From Bacteroidales bacterium (lineage in GTDB: Bacteria > Bacteroidota > Bacteroidia > Bacteroidales > GCA-2748055): DNA of 41,236 bases. A program made the translations under genes and the position numbers. The DNA lies in the NCBI GenBank assembly GCA_023138875.1, contig JAGLOO010000073.1, positions 1-41,236 on the forward strand. The letters run 5' to 3'. Numbering within the stretch: the stretch's first letter is position 1; each line of letters opens with the position of its first letter. The notes under the pieces were generated by a model that was not told where the DNA came from, did not search any database, and worked only from the letters and a program-made list of their open reading frames with translations. Of this stretch, positions 8,525 through 18,584 are shown one piece after another.

Positions 8525-9559
8525 ATGGTAACCCTTGATAGAGTAAAAATATTAACCGATAAGAAACACATTAAAAGATTAGACGCAAATGTGACAACAA
8601 TTGTTATGAAAAATAATAAACATATAGCAATTAGATATAACCAGAAAAAACCTTATAACCTATTCATCAACTACAGTATTGAAGATAGTAAATGTATTAT
8701 CGAATTCTCTGCAAAAGTGCTTCAGGATAGGTATCCAGAATTAATCAACAAGAATAACATCCATGATTGTTTTAAGAATGTGAATGATCTTGGCTTCTGT
8801 GAGATTGATATTGATGGAATAGTAAATGATAGCAATAGCAAGCTGCTTTCTTGTGATGTTACAACCGATATCGATAATGTAAGCATGCCTGATAAGCTGG
8901 TAATTAAAGCATGTCTGATGAAGCACTTGAATAAATACCAAGTCCAGAAATATGGGAATAGTGGTCATACCATTACTAAAATGGTTAAAACCAAGAACCG
9001 TCAGATAAGATTATCTATTTATGACAAGGGTAGAGAATTGAACAAAATGGCTAATGCACAATTCTTGGAGTTGCTACAAGATAGAAATCGCATGCATGCA
9101 AACTTTAATGGAAAATTTAGATTAGAAGCCAATGTCAAAACAAAAATACAAATCAAGCAATTGTTCCAAGTGAATGACAACAATTTACTTGATGTGCTAA
9201 ATTCTTCAGCCAATCCACTGCTTACCCTGTTTGACGAAGTTTTTATTCTTCCAGATGAACCAGAACGGCAAATTCAGGTAAAGCCTGATCCATTGTCATT
9301 GGGAAAATTAAGTGATGTGAAAAATGCACTACTTCTTGAAAAATGTGATTTTGATATGGAAAAGGTTGACCTTGTTTTAAAGACCAGCCTTTCACCAAAC
9401 ACCAATACAAGAAACTATAAAGCCAAATTAGTGAAGCTAATGAACACATACCATCAACCAAACCAAAATATTAAGATGATGAAGAAGTTCAGGGAGCAAT
9501 TGTCCAAATGTGGAAATACTGATGTTAGGAATAATAACATTATGGGGGGAAGTGAATGA
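8525..9559 (+). CDS. Phage/plasmid replication-like protein
   Basis: The 344-residue protein opens MVTLDRVKILTDKKHIKRLD and contains CDVTTDI and LSIYDKGRELNK. I associate these features with replication-initiator-like proteins found on small Bacteroidota plasmids, filamentous-type phages and integrative elements. The first 230 residues form the likely catalytic or origin-binding part. The C-terminal 100 are Lys-rich and helical (LLLEKCDFDMEKVDLVLK). No HUH motif is obvious. A replication role for the excised island would fit its place after the recombination genes. Alternative: an element-encoded regulator. The family assignment is from memory of motifs, so it is moderate. Confidence 0.55.
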   Translation: MVTLDRVKILTDKKHIKRLDANVTTIVMKNNKHIAIRYNQKKPYNLFINYSIEDSKCIIEFSAKVLQDRYPELINKNNIHDCFKNVNDLGFCEIDIDGIVNDSNSKLLSCDVTTDIDNVSMPDKLVIKACLMKHLNKYQVQKYGNSGHTITKMVKTKNRQIRLSIYDKGRELNKMANAQFLELLQDRNRMHANFNGKFRLEANVKTKIQIKQLFQVNDNNLLDVLNSSANPLLTLFDEVFILPDEPERQIQVKPDPLSLGKLSDVKNALLLEKCDFDMEKVDLVLKTSLSPNTNTRNYKAKLVKLMNTYHQPNQNIKMMKKFREQLSKCGNTDVRNNNIMGGSE

Positions 9560-9581
9560 AGAATCATATCAAAATATGACC

Positions 9582-9594
9582 CTCATTAAATGAG
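9582..9594. promoter_or_regulatory. Palindrome upstream of the XRE-hsd operon
   Basis: CTCAT-TAA-ATGAG is a perfect 5-bp-arm palindrome just upstream of a TAnnTTTG element and of the XRE regulator. This is a suitable place for autoregulation of the restriction-modification operon. Inferred. Confidence 0.4.
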
Positions 9595-9604
9595 ATATAA
9601 ATAT

Positions 9605-9612
9605 TATATTTG
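9605..9612 (+). promoter_or_regulatory. Bacteroidota -7 promoter element for the RM operon
   Basis: TATATTTG matches the TAnnTTTG -7 consensus of Bacteroidota. It lies 19 nt upstream of the ATG at 9631, which supports 9631 as the start of the regulator. No clear -33 TTTG is seen. Confidence 0.45.
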
Positions 9613-9630
9613 GTGATTAATTCTTTTGAT

Positions 9631-9834
9631 ATGAATCGTATAAAAGAAGTCCTTGATGAGAGGGGAATCAAGCAAACATGGTTAGCTGAAAAGCTTGGGA
9701 AATCATATAACATGCTCAATTCCTATACGACCAACAAACGTCAACCATCTGTTGAAGTGCTTTACCAAATAGCAGATATTTTGGGTGTTAGCGTGAAGGA
9801 TTTACTGGTTGATAATACGGAAACAGATAAATAA
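9631..9834 (+). CDS. XRE-family regulator of the type I RM operon
   Basis: From the ATG at 9631 the protein is 67 residues (MNRIKEVLDERGIKQTWLAE...) and almost entirely one helix-turn-helix domain: KQTWLAEKLGKSYNMLNSYT, then QPSVEVLYQIADILGVSVKDLL. A GTG-type start at 9610 would add seven residues and overlap the promoter-like element, so it is less likely. Small XRE proteins of this kind commonly sit directly upstream of hsdM in Bacteroidota, where they probably act as controller proteins delaying restriction. It ends 8 nt before hsdM, so the genes should be co-transcribed. Confidence 0.8.
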   Translation: MNRIKEVLDERGIKQTWLAEKLGKSYNMLNSYTTNKRQPSVEVLYQIADILGVSVKDLLVDNTETDK

Positions 9835-9842
9835 AAACATAA

Positions 9843-12251
9843 ATGGCAATAAAAAAATCAGAATTATACAGTTCCCTGTGGGCGAGTTGTGATGAACTCA
9901 GGGGAGGAATGGACGCAAGCCAGTACAAAGACTATGTGCTGGTAATGTTGTTTATAAAATACATTAGTGATAAATGGGCAGGGCAACTGTATGCACCGAT
10001 AACTATTCCGAAAGGTGCAAGTTTCAATGATATGGTTGCACTTAAAGGAACTCCTGATATTGGTGACCAGATTAACAAGAAAATAATTGCACCTATCGCT
10101 GAAGCCAACCGTCTGGCTGATATGCCCGATTTTAATGATGTATCCAAATTGGGAAGTGGAAAAGAAATGGTGGACAGACTGACCAATTTAATTGCCATTT
10201 TTGAAAATCCAGCAATGGATTTCAGCAAGAACCGTGCTGAAGGTGATGATATTCTTGGGGATGCATACGAATACCTAATGCGACATTTTGCCACTGAAAG
10301 CGGGAAGAGCAAGGGGCAATTTTATACCCCTGCTGAAGTAAGCAGAACGATGGCAAAGATCATCGGTATCGAAAAAGTAAAAACCAGCAGCACCGATATT
10401 ACAGCTTACGACCCGACTTGTGGTAGCGGATCGCTAATTTTAAGGGTAGGCAATGAAGCAAGCTGCAATGTCACCCTATATGGGCAGGAGAAAGAAGCTA
10501 CAACGGCTGGTCTTGCCCGAATGAATATGATACTGCATGACAACCCAACAGCCGAAATAAAGCAGGGAAATACGCTTGTAAAACCATTATTTGAAGAAGG
10601 TAGTAATTTAAAGACTTTTGATTTTGTGGTTGCTAATCCACCATTCAGCGATAAACGTTGGAGCAATGGTCTTACTTTGCCTGAAGATTACCCTTACAAC
10701 CGTTTTAACGATTACGGTGTACCACCTTCAAAAAACGGGGACTATGCTTACCTGCTGCATATCATTCGCTCACTGAAAAGACACGGTAAGGGGGCAGTGA
10801 TCCTGCCACATGGGGTTTTGTTCAGGGGTAATGCTGAAGCTGAAATACGTAAGAACCTTGTAAAGAAGGGATATATCAAAGGGATTGTTGCGCTTCCTTC
10901 AAACCTGTTTTATGGCACGGGAATTCCTGCTGCCATTATTGTGGTGGATAAAGAAAATGCCCATAACCGCAAAGGAATTTTCATGATTGATGCTGGAAAG
11001 GGTTTTATTAAGGATGGAAATAAAAACCGTTTACAGGAGCAGGATATACACAAAATTGCTGATGTGTTTAATAATCAAAAGGAAATTGCGGGTTTTAGCC
11101 GTATGGTGTCTGTTTCTGAAATTGAAGAAAACGAGTTTAACCTGAACATCCCACGTTATATTGACAATCAGGAAAAAGAAGATATCCAAGACATTAAAGC
11201 ACATCTATTGGGTGGTATCCCTAATGCTGACATTGAGGATCTTGGTAAGTATTGGAATGTTTACCCAAGCCTGAAGGATACTTTGTTTGAACCAAACCAG
11301 CGTAACGGTTATTCAAATATTAAAGTTGAAAATGACCAGATCAGGGATGTCATTTTCACACACCCTGAGTTCGTTCAATTTAGTAACAAGATGGATGCAG
11401 TATTCAATGATTGGAAAACGAATACTGTACAGTATCAGAAAAATCTTGACATCGGGAATAAACCGAAGCAAGTAATAGTAGATTTAGCTGAGTCTCTTCT
11501 TCAACAGTACAACAATAAACCCCTGATTGACAAATATGACATCTACCAACACATAATGAATTTTTGGTTCGAAACCATGCAGGACGATTGTTATATTGTC
11601 TCAGCAGATGGTTGGAAAGCAGAAACCTACCGTATTGTTGTGGAGAACAAACAAAAGAAAAAGGTAGACAAAGGCTGGACATGTGATCTCATTCCAAAAG
11701 AATTGGTTGCTGATAAATACTTTCAGGCAGAGAAAAAAGAATTGGAAGACCTTGAAGCAGAAAAAGAACGCATAGGTGCTGAACTAACTGAATTGGAAGA
11801 AGAACACAGTGGTGAAGAAGGTTTTTTTTCGGAGATGGATAAAGTAAACAAGGGGAATATTCAGGCAAGAATAAAGGAACTCAAAGGGGAAAGTGATATT
11901 GAAGAAGAGTTGGGTGTATTGAATCAATACCTGTCTTTATTGGACAATCAAACGCAGACCAATAAGAAGATAAAGGAATTGGATAAGGAACTGGATGATA
12001 AACTCTATGCCAAATATCCAACTCTTTCAGTTGATGATATAAAAGCCTTAGTGGTGGATGATAAGTGGATGCAAACCATAGAAACAACTATGAAGGGTGA
12101 GATTGACCAGATAAGCCAAGCACTGGCAGGAAGAATTAAAGAACTGGCTGAAAGGTATGAATCACCATTGCCAGAGATTAACAACGAAGTTTCAGAATTG
12201 GAAAGTAAAGTAAATACTCACCTTGAAAAAATGGGGTTTGTATGGCAGTAA
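9843..12251 (+). CDS. hsdM: Type I restriction-modification system methyltransferase subunit
   Basis: N6-adenine methyltransferase that, with HsdS, methylates the target site. The HsdM N-terminal helical domain (LWASCDELRGGMDASQYKDY) is followed by the N6_Mtase domain with motif I DPTCGSGS (Asp190) and motif IV NPPF (Asn265-Phe268). The protein is 802 residues, about 300 longer than classic HsdM (about 500). The extra C-terminal part has an HIMNFWFETMQDD segment and a long coiled coil (about residues 615-720, KKELEDLEAEKERIGAELTE and on) that may contact HsdS or HsdR. It overlaps hsdS by 10 nt, indicating translational coupling. Confidence 0.95.
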   Translation: MAIKKSELYSSLWASCDELRGGMDASQYKDYVLVMLFIKYISDKWAGQLYAPITIPKGASFNDMVALKGTPDIGDQINKKIIAPIAEANRLADMPDFNDVSKLGSGKEMVDRLTNLIAIFENPAMDFSKNRAEGDDILGDAYEYLMRHFATESGKSKGQFYTPAEVSRTMAKIIGIEKVKTSSTDITAYDPTCGSGSLILRVGNEASCNVTLYGQEKEATTAGLARMNMILHDNPTAEIKQGNTLVKPLFEEGSNLKTFDFVVANPPFSDKRWSNGLTLPEDYPYNRFNDYGVPPSKNGDYAYLLHIIRSLKRHGKGAVILPHGVLFRGNAEAEIRKNLVKKGYIKGIVALPSNLFYGTGIPAAIIVVDKENAHNRKGIFMIDAGKGFIKDGNKNRLQEQDIHKIADVFNNQKEIAGFSRMVSVSEIEENEFNLNIPRYIDNQEKEDIQDIKAHLLGGIPNADIEDLGKYWNVYPSLKDTLFEPNQRNGYSNIKVENDQIRDVIFTHPEFVQFSNKMDAVFNDWKTNTVQYQKNLDIGNKPKQVIVDLAESLLQQYNNKPLIDKYDIYQHIMNFWFETMQDDCYIVSADGWKAETYRIVVENKQKKKVDKGWTCDLIPKELVADKYFQAEKKELEDLEAEKERIGAELTELEEEHSGEEGFFSEMDKVNKGNIQARIKELKGESDIEEELGVLNQYLSLLDNQTQTNKKIKELDKELDDKLYAKYPTLSVDDIKALVVDDKWMQTIETTMKGEIDQISQALAGRIKELAERYESPLPEINNEVSELESKVNTHLEKMGFVWQ

Positions 12252-13474
12252 CAGGATTTCATAAGACTGAAGTGGGTAACATACCAAGCAATTGGGATGT
12301 ACAAAATTTGATTAAAACATCAGTTTTAAAAGCACGAATTGGATGGCAAGGCTTGACTACAAAGGAGTATCTGAATTCGGGAGATTATTATTTGATAACT
12401 GGAACTGATTTCATTGATGGGAGAATTAAATGGGATACATGTCATTATGTTGAAAAATCAAGATTCGCTCAAGACAAAAACATACAAGTTAAAGAACGGG
12501 ATATATTAATTACAAAGGATGGGACTATAGGTAAGGCTGCTTATATTGATAAAATTCCGCTTCCAGCAACTTTAAATAGTGGTGTATTTGTTATTAGACC
12601 GATTAATGGGGCATATTTACCTGTTTTCGTTTTTTATGTTTTTAAGTCGATATATTTTACTGAATTTCTAAACAAACTGGTGGCTGGTTCAACAATTAAT
12701 CATTTATATCAAAAAGATTTTGTTTCATTTAAATTCCCACTCCCCCCACTCCCCGAACAAAAAGCCATTGCCGAAGTATTATCCGATACCGACAATTTAA
12801 TCCATTCCCTTGAAAAACAAATTGCAAAAAAAAGTCTCATTAAGCAGGGGGTAATGCAGAAATTGCTGAGTCCGAAGAAGGGTTGGGAGATTAAGAAAAT
12901 CGATGAAATTTCTGATGTAAAAAGCGGTAAGAGATTGCCAAAAGGAAGCTTACTCAGTGATATAAAAACCCCATACCCGTATATCCGAGTTATTGATATG
13001 TATAATGGAAGTGTTTTCATAGAGGATATCAAGTACGTTCCTGAGAATATCTTCCCTGTGATTAAAAACTATCGAATATATAAGGATGATATTTTTATTT
13101 CAGTTGCAGGCACATTGGGTGTTTGTGGAAAAATTCCAATTAAGTTGGATGGGGCAAATTTAACTGAGAACGCTAACCGTTTTACCAATATTACGTGTGA
13201 TAGAGATTATCTACTCTTCTACTTGCTGTCAGATACAATTCAAAATAAAATTGAGTCCGAGAGAACTCTTGGTGCACAGCCTAAGCTGGCATTGACAAGA
13301 ATACGAGATTTTGAAATTGCATTACCAAAAACCAAGTCGGAACAGCATCAAATAGCAACAATCTTATCTGACATGGATAAAGAAATAGAAATTTTAGAAG
13401 TCAAGCTAAACAAATACAAATCCCTAAAGCAAGGCTTAATGCAGAACCTGTTAACAGGAAAAATAAGATTATAA
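12242..13474 (+). CDS. hsdS: Type I restriction-modification specificity subunit
   Basis: HsdS reads the bipartite DNA target. Its 410 residues show the expected duplicated plan: target recognition domain 1 (about 1-165), a conserved spacer helix (PLPPLPEQKAIAEVLSDTDN, then IKQGVMQKLL), domain 2 (about 205-355) and a second conserved helix (EQHQIATILSDMDKEIEIL, then LKQGLMQNLL). Only one specificity gene is present and no inverted repeats or silent copies were seen nearby, so invertible phase variation is not indicated. The recognition sequence cannot be predicted from the protein by eye. Start: ATG within the hsdM end. Confidence 0.93.
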   Translation: MAVTGFHKTEVGNIPSNWDVQNLIKTSVLKARIGWQGLTTKEYLNSGDYYLITGTDFIDGRIKWDTCHYVEKSRFAQDKNIQVKERDILITKDGTIGKAAYIDKIPLPATLNSGVFVIRPINGAYLPVFVFYVFKSIYFTEFLNKLVAGSTINHLYQKDFVSFKFPLPPLPEQKAIAEVLSDTDNLIHSLEKQIAKKSLIKQGVMQKLLSPKKGWEIKKIDEISDVKSGKRLPKGSLLSDIKTPYPYIRVIDMYNGSVFIEDIKYVPENIFPVIKNYRIYKDDIFISVAGTLGVCGKIPIKLDGANLTENANRFTNITCDRDYLLFYLLSDTIQNKIESERTLGAQPKLALTRIRDFEIALPKTKSEQHQIATILSDMDKEIEILEVKLNKYKSLKQGLMQNLLTGKIRL

Positions 13475-13485
13475 ATAACTAAATT

Positions 13486-15462
13486 ATGAAATCACAAATA
13501 ATTGAAAGACTAATTACACCTGATGGTAAAACAATTAACGATGTCTTTCAGAAGAAGGATCGTTATTTCATTGATATCTATCAACGTGATTATAAATGGG
13601 AAAGAAGTCAGGTTGAAACACTGCTCCAAGACATTGAACTACGGTTTAATCTTACAAGAAGAAATACCATTGACCCAAAAAAGATTAAGGAAGATGTAAT
13701 AAAACGGTTTAAACCATATTTCCTAAACACCTTTCTTACTTGTAAAACAGCTGGGTATGTATCAATTGTTGATGGACAACAACGGCTTACTACCTTATTG
13801 ATAATATTTATTAAACTACGGCAGCTAATTGAAGAAGTGAATAATAATGATGAATATTCTACTAAGACCATCAGTCAGAATGTTTTGGACAGATTGATTT
13901 TTGAAGCTGATGATTTTGATAAGCCAGAATATTACAAGATTTACAACGCAAATAGAGAATTGGCATTTGATGCAATTCTGAATGATACTATTGATGATTT
14001 TCAACCTGAAGATGAAACGCAAAAGAAGATTATTGAAAATTATTCTATCGTTTCAAAATATTTTGTTTCATTTTTTAAATCAAAACAAGATGGGAAGAAG
14101 ATAGATGATAACAAATTGACCTTTTACATCTACTACTTATTGGAAAAATTGAATGTTGTAGAAATTATAATTGAACAACAAGAAAATGTTGCTACAATTT
14201 TTGAAGTTGTTAATGACCGTGGCTTAGGATTAAAACCCTATGAAATTTTAAAAGGTAAATTCATCGGTAATCTTGATAATTCAGAAAAGGAAAAAGCAAA
14301 TCAAATATGGGTCAATTTACAAAATAGATATTATAATAGCACTGTAGTAAACAGTACCGAGAATAACATTGATTTAGATACTTTTTTTAAAATTTATTTC
14401 AGGTCAAAATTCGTGGACAGTGAAGCGGAGTATAAAAAATTTGAGGATAAATATCATTATGAGATTTATCAAAATAAAAAAATCTTAAACTACTTTAAGA
14501 AGTTTGAGAACAATGGCTTCTTGTTTAATTGGGTAATTAATGATTTTGAATATTATGCCGATTTACATTTAAGAATAAGAACTGAGTACAAAAATGAATA
14601 TCTGATTTTCAATAAACTGCTTGATCAGAATCAGCAATATCTTCTTATTGTGTCAGCCATTGAATTAAACGATCCACTTGAAAAAGAAAAGATTGATTTT
14701 GTGGCTAAGAAATTTGATCAAATGCACACAGCATTAAGGCTTTTGGATGAGTATGAGAGTAATTCATTTCAAGATTTCATTTACAAGATCAATCATCAAA
14801 TTAGAAATAAATCAATCCCTGAAATTGAAAAAGTTTTTGATGATACCCTCATTGATTATCTGGAAAGAGAAAAGAAAATTACAGCAGGAAATTATTCCAC
14901 TATCTCTGAATTGATCAAGTGGGAACTCTTACAAAATGTAAGTAACCGTTGGACTAACTTTTCTAAATATGTTTTGATGAGAATTGATAGGTTTCTTGCT
15001 CAGCATCTGGATAAACCCTCATATTGTAATGAATCACTTGATGAACTTGAGGAACGATTTAATAAGAATAATCGGAGAAGATATGGTATGCAATTAGAAC
15101 ACATCTATGCTTATAATGACAGAAATCAAGCATTGTTTACAGATGATCGGGATGTTTTTGATGAAGCCAAATTCAAGGAGATAAGAAATAAATTGGGGAT
15201 GGTCTTGTTACTTAAAGATTCTCAAAACATTAGCAGTAACAATGATTACTATGATTTGAAAATTGACGATTATGCAACCAGTAATATTATTTGGAATGAA
15301 TTATTAGTTGGGCATATAGACTCGGTTGATCAACGTAATCTACCTAAACATCTTGATTTTACTATCATAGAACCAAATGGTGATGGTGTTTTCCCTTTGA
15401 ACATGGTGGAAATGAGACAACGAGAACTCGTTGAAATCTTGAAATTGATTTGGGGTTTCTAA
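13486..15462 (+). CDS. GmrSD-like DUF262/DUF1524 protein inside the hsd operon
   Basis: The 658-residue protein has an N-terminal DUF262 domain: IYQRDYKWE at about residues 31-39 and the hallmark DGQQR at 96-100. A helical middle follows, then a C-terminal DUF1524-like His-Me finger region with LEHIYAY (His539), NKLGMVLLLKDSQN and a following YYDLK. This is the layout of fused GmrSD-type IV modification-dependent endonucleases, whose DUF262 part binds nucleotides and whose DUF1524 part cuts DNA. The HNH-like motif is looser than in classic GmrD. It lies 11 nt after hsdS and 11 nt before the hsdR start, so it is made with the type I system and may add restriction of modified phage DNA. Confidence 0.85.
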   Translation: MKSQIIERLITPDGKTINDVFQKKDRYFIDIYQRDYKWERSQVETLLQDIELRFNLTRRNTIDPKKIKEDVIKRFKPYFLNTFLTCKTAGYVSIVDGQQRLTTLLIIFIKLRQLIEEVNNNDEYSTKTISQNVLDRLIFEADDFDKPEYYKIYNANRELAFDAILNDTIDDFQPEDETQKKIIENYSIVSKYFVSFFKSKQDGKKIDDNKLTFYIYYLLEKLNVVEIIIEQQENVATIFEVVNDRGLGLKPYEILKGKFIGNLDNSEKEKANQIWVNLQNRYYNSTVVNSTENNIDLDTFFKIYFRSKFVDSEAEYKKFEDKYHYEIYQNKKILNYFKKFENNGFLFNWVINDFEYYADLHLRIRTEYKNEYLIFNKLLDQNQQYLLIVSAIELNDPLEKEKIDFVAKKFDQMHTALRLLDEYESNSFQDFIYKINHQIRNKSIPEIEKVFDDTLIDYLEREKKITAGNYSTISELIKWELLQNVSNRWTNFSKYVLMRIDRFLAQHLDKPSYCNESLDELEERFNKNNRRRYGMQLEHIYAYNDRNQALFTDDRDVFDEAKFKEIRNKLGMVLLLKDSQNISSNNDYYDLKIDDYATSNIIWNELLVGHIDSVDQRNLPKHLDFTIIEPNGDGVFPLNMVEMRQRELVEILKLIWGF

Positions 15463-15473
15463 ACTTCAGCATC

Positions 15474-18400
15474 ATGGAAAATATTGGACAAATTGAACGT
15501 CAAACCCAAAACAGGATAATAAAGCTATTCCAAGATGAATTGGAATATACATATCTCGGTAATTGGGAAGAGAGAGAGAATAACGGCAATATTGAAGAAG
15601 AATTACTATCAGCTTTTCTTTCCCGTAATGGTTACACATCTTCACAAATTTCAAAAGCTGTATATGAACTTAAATCTACAGCCACAACCTTCGATAAAAG
15701 TCTTTATTCCACTAATAAAAACGTCTATCAACTGCTTCGTTACGGTGTAAAAGTAAAGGCAGAAGCAGGAGAAAACTATAAAACTGTTCACCTGTTTAAC
15801 TGGAAAAACTTTAGGGATAATGATTTTGCAATTGCCGAAGAAGTTACCATCAAGGGCAACAGAACAAAACGACCTGATGTAGTGCTATATGTGAATGGTA
15901 TTGCCTTAGCTGTTCTGGAACTTAAACGTAGTATAGTTTCAATTAATGACGGCATTCGTCAAAGCATAGTCAACCAGCAGGATGCATTCATCCAACCTTT
16001 CTTTGCCACTGTCCAATTCATTTATGCGGGTAATGATACCGAGGGGTTAAGGTATGGTACAATCGGAACACCTGAAAAATACTTCCTGAAGTGGAAAGAA
16101 GATGTACAGGATACCAGCAGGAATTTGCTGGATAAGTACCTGCTAAAGATGTGTGATAAGGAACGATTTCTGGAATTGATCCATGATTTTGTACTTTTTG
16201 ATGGGGGTGTGAAAAAATTACCGAGAGTTCATCAATACTTCGGAACAAAGGAAGCACAGAAATATGTTGATCGTTACGAAGGTGGTATTATCTGGCACAC
16301 TCAAGGGAGCGGGAAGAGTATAGTCATGGTGTTTCTGGCAAAATGGATTTTAGAAAATAACCCAAATGCCCGTGTTGCCATACTTACTGACCGAGATGAA
16401 TTGGACAAACAAATAAAACGTGTTTTTGAGGATGTTGATGAACCTATATATCGAACACAAAGTGGCAGGGATTTAATGCAGCAATTAGGGAAGGCAACTC
16501 CAAGATTACTTTGCAGCCTGATCCATAAATTTGGCAGAAAGGAAGTTGAAAACTTCAACCAGTTTATAAAAGAATTGGAAAGCCAACCTTCAAAAGCAGT
16601 TGGGGAGTTGTTTGTATACGTGGATGAAGCGCACCGAACACAAAGCGGGAAATTACACAGAACCATGAAAGCCATGTTGCCCAATGCGGTTTTTATCGGG
16701 TTCACTGGTACTCCATTGCTTAGATCGGACAAACAGACCAGTCTGGAAGTTTTCGGGAAATATATTCATACCTATAAATTTAATGAAGGTGTGGAAGATC
16801 AGGTGATACTGGACTTAATCTATGAAGCCAGAGATATTGATCAAAAGTTAACTTCACAGAAAAAAATTGATGAATGGTTTGATGCAAAGACACGTGGATT
16901 AAACGATTTTCAAAAGAGTGAATTGAAAAAGAAATGGGGAACAATGCAATCTGTTTTAAGCAGCCGTTCCCGAATGGGAAAAGTCGTCAGCGATATTATT
17001 TTCGATTTCAGTACAAAACCAAGATTAAATTCTGAACGGGGTAATGCCATCTTGATTGCTTCCTCTATCTACGAAGCATGTCGGTATTATGAATTGTTCC
17101 AGAAAACCTTTCTGAACAACAAATTTGCTATTGTCACTTCATACGATCCTCATACAAGCGATATAACTACAGAAGATACTGGTGCGAATACTGAAACGCA
17201 GAAAGAGTTCATGTTCAAATTGTACACGGATGTTTTAAAGAATGTTTCAGCACAACCAAATAAGACAAAAACTGAGACGTACGAGGATCAGGCAAAACAC
17301 CTGTTTGTAAAAGAACCGTCCAACATGAGACTCCTGATTGTGGTTTCAAAACTGTTGACAGGTTTCGATGCTCCAAGTTGCACATATTTATACATCGACA
17401 AAAGCATGCAGGATCACGGCTTGTTTCAGGCAATTTGCAGGGTTAACCGATTAGATGGTGACGATAAGCAATATGGTTACATAGTTGATTACAAGGATTT
17501 GTTTAAAAAGGTTGAAAATGCTGTAGCTGTATATACTTCTGAGTTAGATTATGATGAATTTGAACCGAAGGACATCGATATAATGCTTCAGGATCGCTTG
17601 AAAGCGGGTAAGGAACGTTTAGATAATGCTTTAGAAGAAATTGCTTTATTATGTGAACCAGTTTCTACCCCAAAAGATACACTGGCGCATATTCATTATT
17701 TCTGTGGTAACCCTGAAATTCCCGAAGAACTAAAATCAAAAGAACCACAAAGAACTTCGCTCTATAAAAGAACCGTTTCACTCATTCGTTCTTATGCAAA
17801 TATTGCCGATGAGATGGCAGAAGCTGGATATACAGAGATTGAGATTGAGGGCATTAAGAAGGATTTAGACCACTTCTTAAAACTTAGGGAGGAAATACGT
17901 AAAGCAAGTGGTGAAACGCTGGATTTAAAGACTTATGAAGCTGATATGCGTCATTTGATCGATACATATATTCAAGCTGAGGAATCTGAAACTATTTCAC
18001 CATTTGGAGATATGTCCCTGCTGGACATCATAGTCAATTCTGGCATCTCAGATGCAGTTGATTCATTGCCCAACGGCATAAAGAAAAACCAACAAGCCGT
18101 TGCTGAAACCATTGAGAATAATGTACGCAAGAAAATTATTCGAGAACACCTGATTGACCCTGCTTTTTTTGAGGATATGTCCAAACTGCTTGCTGCAATT
18201 ATAAAGGAACGGAAAGAAAATGCTGTTAGTTATGAAGAGTATCTAAAAAAGATCGCAAAACTTGTGCAACAGGTCAATGATGGAAAAAGTGAAGACACTC
18301 CTAAAGTGATTAAGACAGGTGCACAGAAAGCGTTGTATAACAACTTGGCGAAGGATGCTGAACTGGCTGTATTGATTGATGAAGCTATCATGCGGTCTAA

Positions 18401-18584
18401 ACGGGATGATTTCAGGGGTAATCTTGCTAAGGAAAATGAAATAAAGGCAGCTATTTATCATACGTTGATGGGTTATGCAAATGATACTGATCCATTTACA
18501 TTGGGCGATCCACCCGTAAGCTATGGTGTTAAAGCAACGGTGGAACGCATATTTAAGATTATCGTTGAACAAAGGGATTATTAA
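15474..18584 (+). CDS. hsdR: Type I restriction endonuclease/translocase subunit
   Basis: The motor and nuclease subunit, 1036 residues from the ATG at 15474 (MENIGQIERQTQ...). An upstream in-frame start at 15450 would overlap the preceding gene and is less likely. The N-terminal PD-(D/E)XK nuclease shows Asp135 and Glu149-x-Lys151 (RPDVVLYVNGIALAVLELK). Superfamily 2 helicase motifs follow: Walker A HTQGSGKS (Lys281), DEAH at 384-387, FTGTPLL, and LLTGFDAP with QAICRVNR. The C-terminal third is helical and should bind the methylase core. All key residues are present, so it appears functional. Its stop codon overlaps the next start by one base (TAATG). Confidence 0.95.
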   Translation: MENIGQIERQTQNRIIKLFQDELEYTYLGNWEERENNGNIEEELLSAFLSRNGYTSSQISKAVYELKSTATTFDKSLYSTNKNVYQLLRYGVKVKAEAGENYKTVHLFNWKNFRDNDFAIAEEVTIKGNRTKRPDVVLYVNGIALAVLELKRSIVSINDGIRQSIVNQQDAFIQPFFATVQFIYAGNDTEGLRYGTIGTPEKYFLKWKEDVQDTSRNLLDKYLLKMCDKERFLELIHDFVLFDGGVKKLPRVHQYFGTKEAQKYVDRYEGGIIWHTQGSGKSIVMVFLAKWILENNPNARVAILTDRDELDKQIKRVFEDVDEPIYRTQSGRDLMQQLGKATPRLLCSLIHKFGRKEVENFNQFIKELESQPSKAVGELFVYVDEAHRTQSGKLHRTMKAMLPNAVFIGFTGTPLLRSDKQTSLEVFGKYIHTYKFNEGVEDQVILDLIYEARDIDQKLTSQKKIDEWFDAKTRGLNDFQKSELKKKWGTMQSVLSSRSRMGKVVSDIIFDFSTKPRLNSERGNAILIASSIYEACRYYELFQKTFLNNKFAIVTSYDPHTSDITTEDTGANTETQKEFMFKLYTDVLKNVSAQPNKTKTETYEDQAKHLFVKEPSNMRLLIVVSKLLTGFDAPSCTYLYIDKSMQDHGLFQAICRVNRLDGDDKQYGYIVDYKDLFKKVENAVAVYTSELDYDEFEPKDIDIMLQDRLKAGKERLDNALEEIALLCEPVSTPKDTLAHIHYFCGNPEIPEELKSKEPQRTSLYKRTVSLIRSYANIADEMAEAGYTEIEIEGIKKDLDHFLKLREEIRKASGETLDLKTYEADMRHLIDTYIQAEESETISPFGDMSLLDIIVNSGISDAVDSLPNGIKKNQQAVAETIENNVRKKIIREHLIDPAFFEDMSKLLAAIIKERKENAVSYEEYLKKIAKLVQQVNDGKSEDTPKVIKTGAQKALYNNLAKDAELAVLIDEAIMRSKRDDFRGNLAKENEIKAAIYHTLMGYANDTDPFTLGDPPVSYGVKATVERIFKIIVEQRDY

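Noticed and set aside
12242-13474. Invertible hsdS system
   Set aside because: Only one specificity gene, no silent TRD cassettes and no inverted repeats seen inside or beside it.
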